Shown here piece by piece: positions 33,601-43,159 of a stretch of 64,000 nt of DNA (its first letter is position 1; each line of letters starts with the position of its first letter). Below the pieces are notes generated by a model that saw nothing but the letters and a program-made list of their open reading frames with translations, did not search any database and was not told the DNA's origin. The translations under genes were made by a program, and so were the position numbers. The DNA is taken from NCBI RefSeq assembly GCF_000471905.2, contig NW_006494789.1, positions 10,446,901 through 10,510,900 of the forward strand, read 5' to 3'. The DNA is from Amborella trichopoda. Its lineage: Eukaryota; Streptophyta; Magnoliopsida; Amborellales; Amborellaceae.

Positions 33601-35995
33601 ATCATTTTTTTGCTTTGGCCACCATTCCTTTTACTAGTCCTCTGTTCCCAATCCGAAGAAAAGATGGAGAAGGGACGTGCTTGAGAGACGGTAAATAGGG
33701 CTTATTGCCCCAAAGGGGAAAGCTCAAGCCTATGAGAGTTCAGTACTGCTAGACGCAAGGTTTTTATCATTTCATCGTTTGTCCTCTTCTCAGCCTATAA
33801 TTGCCTTAATTCGACCTTAAGCTACGCAATTTCATCTTCATAAGCTTCTGGTACAACGGTTTCGACACTAGCTGTACTTGAGGGCTCCTCACAATTAAGA
33901 GAAAACTTGAACTTCTCATAGGATAGCAAGCCTCCATCATCATTCTAGAGGGGATACATAATACATTCATGACATGTGGAGAGCAAACAATTGGTTTTGT
34001 AGGGAGTTGTGGCATTCTCAAGGCATGGGGGAGCCACATGAACAAAGTTAGCATCAGGGAAATGGGGGCTCGTTTTATTTCATCCTGTATTGGGGAACTT
34101 TCTTTGGATGAGAGTGACGAGTTCTCATCAGAGGTAAGAATGTCTGGGGGGATGCAAGCAAGGGAAGTAGCATCATTAGGACCAACGAGAGTAAGCGGAT
34201 GTTCATCACGTGTCCAAGATTCAGTGATGAATCCCTAGAAAACGGAAGGAAGGTAGACTGTGGTAAAGTCCCCTTCTTATTTTGAAGGTCGATCTTGACA
34301 ATGGGTTTCTCAAGCCCTTGCAGCGGCTCAACAGTATCAGTTTTCTCTTCAGCTTCATCTTGAGGAGCCGGGTTGTCAAGGCAACTTTGAGGAGAGATGA
34401 TTGATCATTCTCTTGCATTATGGGAAGGGAACCTGTTTCTTCATAGTTCGAACTTTCTACCACCAAGGGATCATAGGGAATGCCCTCAGCGGATTCGACT
34501 TCCGTCTCACCTGAGTCACCTGGACTGCCCCGCAGCAGTGCCTTCTAGCTCCTCAAAAGTCTAGGGGAAACTAATTCGGCCTCATGAGCTACCCTGAACT
34601 CAGTGTACTCAAAGATGTCATTGCTCTCGGTGCCCCGACTTGAAAGGCGCTCGAAAGTTTGACCAGGTGATGGCTCAATTGGCTCGTGATTACTAGGGTC
34701 ACTGGGGTCAGACTGGCTTTTTTCCATGTTCGTAGATTTGTCTTTGGATCTTTATAGATAATTGACTTCATCATGCCCCGAGTAATCATTTTGCTGTTTT
34801 CCTCATTCCATGTTTTTTCAACATCATCTGCATCAAGGGGAGTTAGGGGAAAGAAAGGGCTCTCGTCTTCAGCAGAGAAGTCTTCCATGGTGTCCTCTTC
34901 TTCGGCCTCAAAACTAGGGGAAGTTTTGGATCTGTGCATGTGTGCACATTGCTCAGGCGTGACCTGGGTGGGCGGGTGGATTGGCACGTGTGCGCCCTCT
35001 ACAGAAGGACTTTGGGTGACCTGGTGGTCAACCCGGGCTCGAGTAGCATGTCCGGCCTTAAGAGGCTTGGTGCCGTGAGCTTGTGTGTGTGATGGAACTA
35101 TTGTCTGACCATCCCTCACAAAGGGAGAAGACTTGTGCTGGGAGGGGGGACCCGGAGGTTCCCTCTAGTGTGCTCGGGCAGACACAGCAACAAGGTTGCC
35201 CCAAGCGATGTAGTGCATGTGAAAGGGGTGTACAGGGCCAAGTCCAAGAAGACCTGAACCCAGACAGTGTTCCGAGGTAACCTGAGGGTTTCCCAGTGGA
35301 TGTGCAGAGCCAAGTCCAAGAAGATTCGAACCCTAAAAGTATCCAGAGGTAACCTGAGCGTTGCCCCAAGTGGTGGTGTGTGCATGCAAAAGAGGTGCAG
35401 GGCCAAGTCCAAGAAGAATCTCTAACAGTGTCCTGAGGTGTAGCTAGAATGGATGGTCCACTAGCTTTGGTGAGTGTGTGTGAGGTGGTGGCTTCAGAGC
35501 CGTCTCCTCCTGGTGTCGAGCATCCTTTATAGGAGCTCGCGGTGATAGAGAATGAGGGGTAGCCTCGGAACAACAGGCAGGAGCCACGGCAAATGAACTA
35601 TCAGTCGTAGGAGAGGGAGAGGAGGCTTCCGGGATGCCCTGAGCAGTGGGACCAACAAGTGAGTCGCTGGTAGCATGGCGTGTGCTATGTGTGGTGGCAT
35701 GTGTGCCACCAATGCAGGGTGCGTCGACAGAGGGTCCACCATCGCAAGGAGGTAGGGAGAGAGGGACTTTTAGGTTCATCCTCACTTCTTTCCAGGTGAC
35801 GATCTAAGAGCGCGACACACAGTCGATGCTCAGCAGAAAGGTGGTGAACAAGGTTCCTAAAATCTGTCCTCGATGAAGACTCACGAGTGCGAGGATTATG
35901 AAACCTCAACTTGGATGAAGGGGTTAAGCAACCCCAAAGACAAGTGTGTGTATAGTGAGCAGGAATAAAAAGAAAGGAAGGTCAAACAAGAATGA
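33600..35995 (-). pseudogene. Degenerate Tat/Ogre 5' coding region (gag or leader ORF)
   Basis: It lies between the primer-binding site at 36014 and the Gag C-terminus. Minus-strand frames are short and shifted. The longest (34589-35119) has an acidic stretch, FEAEEEDTMEDFSAEDESPF, and then WNEENSKMITRGMMKSIIY. Next to it is a Ser/Pro-rich frame (35444-35785). I recognise no domain. Ogre elements are known to carry an extra ORF upstream of gag, which would fit this position, but the sequence alone does not prove it. Confidence 0.5.
35190..35440. repeat. ~95-bp tandem repeat, GGGCCAAGTCCAAGAAGA type
   Basis: Three units of GCCAAGTCCAAGAAGA followed by CAGTGT.C.GAGGTAACCTG and TTGCCCCAAG. On the minus strand it codes repeated FLDLAL.. 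peptides inside the degenerate Tat coding region. Confidence 0.85.
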
Positions 35996-36013
35996 TTCAA
36001 CGATGGGGTAGTG

Positions 36014-36033
36014 TGTCCCCAGTGGAGTCGCCA
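36014..36033 (-). promoter_or_regulatory. Primer-binding site of the Tat element (tRNA-Arg type)
   Basis: The minus strand reads TGGCGACTCCACTGGGGACA, three bases (GCT) inside the end of LTR B. Ogre-type elements are known to use a tRNA-Arg primer and have this kind of PBS. It fixes the orientation of LTR B and of the region to its left. Confidence 0.85.
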
Positions 36034-36036
36034 AGC

Positions 36037-37407
36037 TGGTTAGGTGCCTCGATCTCACCCTCCAGGTCGGGTTGACCTGGTGGCATGGTTTCGGGTTCGA
36101 GATGGACCTGGGACCTGAGTTCACTCTCTCGGGAACCACGTAAAGAAGACGTGGACAGGAGTACCAACCGGTAAGAGAGGAATTTGGGTCGTGAGGCAGG
36201 ATTTACCTCACGTGAGTGCCCTCTTAGAATTCGTTGGAATGCCCCCTGGCCTAGGGTCGATTTGGAATCGCCTCCCTTGACCTATTTCTCCTTTCTTGCA
36301 AATACACACACACACATTAGAAGTGCAGACGAGTGGGGCATAGGTCCCCACCTTGTTAAAGGGTGAAGTGAAAGTGAGAGAAGAAGTTTGACCGGGCAAC
36401 TAGGTTGGCACAATGGCTAGACCAGTACAGTGATTGACCCGGCATGGTAGCAAGACGGGCACGGTAACTCAGATCGGTACAATGGCAATACTACTAGATG
36501 ACAAAACCAACACCGATCAGCTTAGTATGATGGCCAGCCTATCGTGACAATCAGATGGGTACGATAACTCATACCGGCACAACGGCATTATTGCTAAACG
36601 ACAAGACTGGCAAGACAACACGAGGCTCCGCCTGCCCTCTGGTCAAACAGGCAAAGAAGAGAAAGAGGGGAGGTGAAGACTAGCTTGACTCTCGCTGGTC
36701 TTCTAAAAGAGATGAAAGTGAAAATAAAAGTGATGGTGAAATGAGAGTGATAGAGAATGAAATGAAATGAAAATGAAAGAGATGAATTAAAATAAAATTA
36801 GAAAATAGAATTAAAATAAATATAGAATGGGTAAAGGGATGAATTAAAAATGAAATGGAGTAAAGTAAAATGAAAATAAAAGGGATGGAAGAAACTTAAA
36901 ATAAGATGAGATGATTAAAATAAAATAAATGAATAAAGTAAAAGTAAGGTGTGATAGGATAAAGCAAGTGAAATAAAAAAAAAAAAATGGAATAAAAAGA
37001 ATTGAAATGAAATGAATGAGGTGAGAAAAAAATAAAATAAAAGAAATAAAGTAAATACAATAAAATAAATAAAGTAAATAAAATAGAGAAGATAAAGATA
37101 AATTGAAATAAAATAAGTGGAGTAAATAGAATAAAGTAAAAGAATATAGGATAAAATAAATGGCATAAAAGAAAATGACATGAAATAAATTAAGGTGAAA
37201 TAAATAAAATAAGTGAGATTATATAAAATAAAATAATAATAAAAATAATGGACAGTTGGTAAGAGAGGGAGAGCTTTTTGTTGGACTTTATGTTTATGCG
37301 AGAATGTAAAGTTGGACTTTATGTTCATGAGAGTTGGACTTTATGTGCACGAGAGTAGGTAAAGTATTAGAATAATAATATAAAAAAAATAGTACTTTGG
37401 TTAAGAG
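36037..37407 (-). mobile_element. LTR B (part 1), Tat/Ogre-type, before the hAT insertion
   Basis: It starts TGGTTAGGTGCC right after the primer-binding site and aligns with 458-1200 of LTR A (ACCAACCGGTAAGAGAGGAA, GCCCTCTTAGA, TCGCCTCCCTTG). 36720-37370 is a purine-rich AAATGAAATG/AAATAAAATA tract corresponding to the GA-rich part of LTR A. The hAT element interrupts it at 37407. Confidence 0.85.
36720..37370. repeat. Low-complexity AAATAAAATGA purine tract
   Basis: Near-continuous A/G-rich sequence with T every few bases (AAATGAAATGAAAATGAAAG, GTAAATAAAATAGAG). The Tyr/Phe-rich minus-strand frame here is an artefact of composition. Confidence 0.9.
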
Positions 37408-38484
37408 CAGTGCTTAAAAAAACGCCGAGTTGAACCGGACTCGCCCGGTTCGATCGGCACTAGACGTGCCGGTTCTGGCAAATTACACGGAATCGCCCGG
37501 TTCCAGAGAGAATCGGGCGATTCTGTACAGTGACTCGCCGATTCACTGTACGGAATCGGCGAGCCCCGTGAAGAACACGGGCTGCATAGTATTCTTCAAG
37601 GGATTCTTCAAAATTTGCCATTTTTTTTTATCATTTTTCTTTTTTTTTTGCCATGTGATCGAATATTCAGGCGTTATGCAGCTTTTTTCAGCCTTTTCAT
37701 GAATTAAATGGTGGAGAAATTTCGTGTTTTTGGATCATGAAAGTTGCGGTTTTAGGGTTTCCGCCTTTCCTTTTGTTTCATGCCAAATAGGGCATGAATC
37801 TGTGAAAATTTTTAGGCATTTTGATCGTAAATGTGTTAATCAAAAAATTCTGTTACGAATTTGTGATAATCTTTGAGAAAAATAGAGTAATTTGGAGATT
37901 GAAGCCACGGGTTAACGAAACCAGGTAAAAACTCTAGGGTTTTTTTTTTCTGCCATTTGATCAATTTCGGTCCATATTTTGAAAATAATGAGTTACATTT
38001 GCAGGGTTTTAAATCTTTATCGTGTCTTTTATCATTTGTCATATTCAATTTTATTTAATTTACTCAATTACAGCCTGATTTTTTAGATGAACACAGTGAT
38101 ATCTGTGAAAAAAAACTTTTTGCTTGTTTTTTTTTTTTTTTCCTCTTTTCGATTTTTTGTTCACGATATATTACAAATAATGTGTTAGATTTCAAGGGTT
38201 TTTAATCGTTATAGTCTTGTTTATAATTAGATGTATTTAATTTGATCTGATTTATTCAATTTGAGCTTCAGTTTTTAGATTCAATGACTGTTGTTTGTGA
38301 AAAACTGCGTTTTTTTTTTTTCTCAATTTAATCTATTTGATTTGATTTATTGATGATAATGTATTCATAATTTATGGTTTTGATTCCTTATATTGTTGTT
38401 TATCAAAAATGTACTCGATTGGATGTAATTTGTTCGCTTGAAGGTGGATTTTTGACTTAAAATGGCTGATGGTGGCTCTGTGAA

Positions 38485-38850
38485 GAACATAATTTTTTTT
38501 TTTTTTTTTTTTGTAATCCATGATCGAATTTTTTGTAATCCATGATCGAATTTGTTTTTTTTTTTTGTGTAATCCATGATCGAATTTTTTGTTTTTCCTT
38601 TTTTTTTTTTTGTAATCCATGATCGAAATTTTTGTAAAATTTTTTTTTTTTTTTTTTTGGTAATCCATGATCGAATTTTTTGTTTTTTTGTTTTTTGTAA
38701 TCCATGACCAAATTTTTTGTAATCCATGATCGAATTTTTTGAAAATTTGTGATTTTTTTTTTGTAATCCCTGATCGAATTTTTTGAAAATTTGCTGTACT
38801 TTTTTCTTTCTTTTTTTTTATCCATGATTGAATTTTTTGAAAAATGATGA
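38485..38850. repeat. Tandem TAATCCATGATCGAATTTTT repeats with poly-T
   Basis: About nine units of 20-45 bp in the hAT leader consist of TAATCCATGATCGAATTTTT separated by poly-T runs of changing length; outlying units occur at 38815, 38962 and 39249. The lysine-rich minus-strand frames with a DHGLQKK repeat are shadows of this array. Confidence 0.95.
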
Positions 38851-39365
38851 TTTTCCAAAAAGATGTGAAAATCGTGACAAGGTTTTGATTATCATGCGGT
38901 ATTAAACCATATTTTTAATTTTTTTGTTTGAGTTTGCTGTACTTTTTGTTTTTTTTTTTTTATCCATGATCGAATTTTTCGAAAAATGATGATTTTCCTA
39001 AAAGATGTGAAAATCATGACCAGGTTTTGATTATCATGAGGTATTAAACCATATTTTTAATTGTTATTGTTAAAGTTTTTGTTGAAAAAATTGTATCTTG
39101 ATAGATTATTTAGGCAAAAAAATGCATGTTATTATATTTTTAATGCAAAACTGTATTTTTTTAATTTGTTGTTAATGCATTTTTGAGTTGGAATGACTGA
39201 TGTTAGGTGGCTCTATGAAGACTTGTTTTTATTTGTCTTTTTTTTTTAATACATGATCGATTTTTTTAAAAAAATCGTGATTTTTCGAAAAGATGTGAAA
39301 ACAGTGACCAAGATTTGATTATCATGAGGTATTAAACCGTATTTTTAATTTTTATTGTTAAAGTT
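38815..39365. repeat. ~160-300-bp duplicated blocks in the hAT leader
   Basis: A block with GATTTTCC.AAAAGATGTGAAA, GACC.GG.TTTGATTATCATG and GTATTAAACC.TATTTTTAAT occurs three times (about 38845, 38990 and 39280), each after a TCCATGATCGAATTTTT or ACATGATCGATTTTTT start. Confidence 0.85.
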
Positions 39366-39544
39366 TTTGTTGAAAAAATTGCATGTTGATAGAATATTTA
39401 TGCATAACTGTATTTCTAATGCAAAACTGTATTATATTTTTAATGTAGGTTTGCATTAAAAATGTATTTTCAATTTTTTAAATTTTGAACGCAAAAAATA
39501 CATGTTGTTAAATTGTATTATCGTGAGGAATTAAAGTGAATATT

Positions 39545-39564
39545 NNNNNNNNNNNNNNNNNNNN
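39545..39564. other. Assembly gap, 20 N
   Basis: A 20-N placeholder in the hAT 5' region. True length is unknown. Confidence 1.
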
Positions 39565-39821
39565 AATGCAAAAAATGTATGTTCTTGATAATTGAGTTGT
39601 AGCCATGTTTGGAGCTTGCATTTTGTATTATTTTATCCTGTATGTTTGTAATTGACATGTACGAAAATATTATTATCGATAGAAGTATTGTGCAATAACA
39701 AATAACAACAAATATAACTACATGCACTACCCCAACATATTATCACTACACATGGTGATTATTTTTCTTGTTGAACTGTCAGGTTAATTTTTAACTTTTT
39801 ACATATTAAAACAGTTGAATC

Positions 39822-42800
39822 ATGTCAAGATCTGCAGAAGACCTTGCATGGCAACATGGGATCAGACTTGATCCCAACAAAAAAGACAAAATTACTTGTA
39901 ATTACTGTCAAATAGTGATAAGTACTGGGGTACATAGGTTCAAGCAACACGTGGCACGGGTTAAGGGAGATGTTTTTGCATGCAGTAGTATCTCTAGTAA
40001 TGTAAAAAACCAGATGGCGGCATTTCTTAATGTTAACAAAGGTAAAAAAATTGCCAAACATAGGATGAATGAGGAGATAACTAGTTTATATACGCCATCA
40101 AGCAGGAATGATACAGAAGAGCAATATAATAATGACCTAGAAGAGCAATATTATAATGACTTGGACATGGCCACAAGAATGAGTTTACAGAACAATATCA
40201 GAGGGAACGTAGGTTTAGAATGCCCGGTGGGTCTAGCTCAGACATGCATGGTGGGTCTAGCTCAGACATGTATGGCAGGCTCAGCTTAGACATGCATGGC
40301 AGGCCTAGGTCAAGCATGTATGGCGGGCCCAGCTCAAACATGTATGAAGGGGTTGGTGGCAGTATGTGTCAACAAGAATCAAACGTTGAAGAAATAATTC
40401 CTAGCTTATCTAAGAGTGCCAGTATTACAAGTCATGGTCGTATAGACCCATTTCTCTCAAAGCCTAAGTCACAGCAGATGACCCTAAAAGGCATGGTTAA
40501 AGGTACAAGAAACATGTTGGGGAGATATGTTGGTAAATGGTTCTACTATAAAGGGATTCCCTTTGATGTAGCCAATAGCCCATATTTTCCACCTACGGTC
40601 AGTGCAATCCAGAGAGCTAGATCCGGGGTAAAACCCTCGACAACATATGAGCTTAGTGGGCCAATATTAGATGAAGAGGTGGAGGAAGTTACAAAGTGGA
40701 TTGAGGAATATAAACAGAGTTGGCCAAGGACAGGCATTACTCTCATGAGTGATGGTTGGTTGAATAAAGTTAGCAAAAAGGAGTTTTTAAACTTCTTGGC
40801 CTATTCCCCAAAAGGTACAGCTTTTTTGTCTAGCAAAGACGTATCAAGAACGAAGGATGCAAACTTCTACGTACGACTATATGATCAGATAGTGGAGGAG
40901 GTAGGATATAAGCATGTAGTCTAGTTTATTACGGACAATGCACGTACATGTGTTTCTGCGGGCAGCAAGTTGATGGATAAGAGGAAGCATCTAGTATGGA
41001 CCCCGTGTCCTGCACACAGCATCGATCTTATGCTAAAGGAGATCGGTGAGATCAAAATTGTGAAGGAGACTCTAGAGGAAGCAAGGTTGGTATCGAGATT
41101 TATATACAACCACTCTAAAATATTATTTCTGTTTAGAGAACACTCTAAGAAAAAAGAGATACTCAAGCCTGCCATAACCCACTTTGAGATCGATTACTTA
41201 GTTGTGGACTCCATTCGGGAATTGAAGGTGCATTAAAGAGATTGTTTACCTGTGAAGAGTGGTTAAATGACCGCCTCTCGAAGTCCAGTACCGGTATAAA
41301 AGTGGACGGCATAGGCTCAAATAGGAGGTTCTGGTCTCGAAGTTCTAGTGTCATAGAGGCCACTGCCCCTTTCGTCACAGTGTTAAGGAATGGTGGATGC
41401 TGACAAGAAAGCTACCATGGGCATCCTTTATGAAGGTATCGAAAGTGCGAAATCAGCTATTGGGGAGAAGTGTAGTTTTGCTAGCAAAATGATTGAGATT
41501 ATAGAATAGAGGTGGAACACCAAATTTGGACGTTCAATTCATTATGCTGGTAAATATATATTTATATCATTAGAATGTTTCATTTTAAATCATTTTTTTA
41601 TGAAATTATAAATGACATTTTTCTAGCTATATATTTTATAGTTTACTACTTCAACCCAAATTTTTTCTATTTGACACCTGAACATCCCTACAAGATTATG
41701 GAAGGGGTCAGATACATTATTGCAAGGTTGGAGAGAAGCAAGCGAAACCAAGTAGCAGCAATACAAGAAGTATTATTTAATGTTTGAGTAAGAACTTTAT
41801 TGAGTTGTTATATTTGTGAGGAATAATGCACTAAAACGAAATATATTTGCTTTAGTTTGCTTGCTATGTATACGGATGTTATAGGATCCTTCGGAACTAG
41901 ACTTGCCAGGAATTCTTGAACTAAGATGGATCCAGGTTATCCCCTAGCTAATACTTTGTTCATTCATATATTTAATCTTATGAATTGTTCTTACCCTTAC
42001 AATACTTTTTGCATTTTAATACAGCTGAATGGTGGGAGATATTTGGTACTGATGCACCTCACCTAAAGAGGATAGCATTCACCCAGACATGTTCTGCTAC
42101 TGGCTGTGAGCGCAATTGGAGTACATTCCAATGATTGCACACTACTAGGAGAAATCGACTCGCTTCAAAGAAGCTTCATAAACTAGTCTACGTTCATTAT
42201 AACTTAAACCTCTGAGAGCGACAAATAAGAAGGAAGCTTGAAGGCTATGGGCCGATAGACTTAGACACAATATTTGTCACAGACACAGCAGACCAATGGG
42301 TAGTAGAAGAGGAGGAGCCAGTGTTGCACAAGAAAGCGTTCCTTGAGGCTATCGGTGTGAAAGATCTTGAAGAAGGTGATGAGCAGCATGAAAGAGGAAG
42401 CAGTCAGCCAACGTATCCACAATTCGTAGGAGATGTCGGTGATATTGTACTTAATGAGAGAGATTGGGAAGGGGGTCTAAGGGAAAATGAGAGAGATGAT
42501 GATTCCGAGGCCACCTTATCCCAGCCATATTATTCACATATCGAGTCCCAACAACAACAAGGCAGGGATGAGCACGACAGTGTAGGTAAGCATGAAGGAT
42601 GGACAAGCTTCAGGGATTTTGGATTGGGAACACAACAGAACACTAACACTCAGGGATTTGGATATACTCAGACGCCTGTTAATATCGATGATTCGTTTTT
42701 AGATCGAATCAATGAATTGTCAAACGAATTCAATCAATGGCACCAGTGTGACCAAGAAGAAGAGCGATATCATCTGTCATTTTATTTTAGATCATATGTT

Positions 42801-42890
42801 ACTAATTGTATGCTTTATTGTAGTCCATGTATGTTGATATACTTATTCCATGATAATTCTATGTTTATCTTTTTGTGTGACATAAATTAA
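39822..42890 (+). pseudogene. hAT transposase (BED - DUF659 - hATC), inactivated
   Basis: The start ATG at 39822 follows an acceptor-like TTAAAACAG. Residues 1-80 form a BED zinc finger: LAWQHGIRLDPNKKDKITCN, YCQIVI, H..FKQHVARVKGDV. The middle (40480-41230) is the DUF659/catalytic region: GITLMSDGW carries the first Asp and FITDNAR the second, followed by WTPCPAHSIDLML. An intron is likely at about 41551-41640. The C-terminal hAT dimerisation motif (42090-42135) reads CSATGCERNWSTF, followed by NRLASKKLHKLVYVHYNLNL. hAT transposases cut and paste elements using TIRs and subterminal sites. Damage: a frameshift near 40200, TAG at 40922, a frameshift near 41235, a TAG near 41507, and TGA near 42135 and 42212. 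The 40200 shift lies in a repeat, so repeat slippage may have caused it. The tail 42321-42890 is an acidic Gln/Asp-rich extension. Confidence 0.88.
40215..40350 (+). repeat. ~25-27-bp coding repeat in the hAT transposase linker
   Basis: Five to six units of GGTCTAGCTCAGACATGCAT type code SSSDMHGG/SSSDMYG peptides between the BED finger and the DUF659 domain. The reading frame of the N-terminal part switches just before the array. Confidence 0.85.
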
Positions 42891-43159
42891 ATAGTAAATA
42901 GTAGTTCATGCAAGGAAAGAACATATCAATATTCGCATATTCATACAAAGAAATGAAAAATTCTTAATGGAGTATCCTCATTTTTTATCGAATTCTTAAA
43001 AAATAATATTTATAATGAATTTTAATAATTTTTTCGAATTTTTTTGAAGCTTTAATCTGACCGATTCACTGGATTCTTGATCCGAATCGCCGATTCATCG
43101 ATCCAAATCGATTGTTGACGTGCCCGATCAGGGTCACCGATCCGCTTTTTAAACCATCG

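Larger units (their letters stand above)
37408..43159 (+). mobile_element. hAT-superfamily DNA transposon nested in LTR B
   Basis: 5,752 bp. The left end is CAGTGCTTAAAAAAACGCCG and the reverse complement of the right end is CGATGGTTTAAAAAGCGGAT: imperfect short TIRs of hAT type. Flanks are GTTAAGAG (37400-37407) and GCTAAGAG (43160-43167), an 8-bp target duplication with one mismatch, as expected for hAT. Subterminal zones (37435-37580 and 43050-43140) are rich in GAATCGCCCGATTC-like words, likely transposase-binding sites. The interior codes a BED/DUF659/hATC transposase, now broken. The two LTR B halves fit together when it is removed. Confidence 0.9.

Noticed and set aside
34589..35785. 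Pro/Ser/Thr-rich minus-strand frames as a host gene
   Set aside because: They lie between a Tat primer-binding site and a Tat Gag end, contain a 95-bp tandem repeat and show no host-like domain.
38365..38858. Lysine-rich minus-strand proteins with DHGLQKK repeats
   Set aside because: Generated by poly-T and TAATCCATGATCGAATTTTT repeats in the hAT leader; open in multiple frames.
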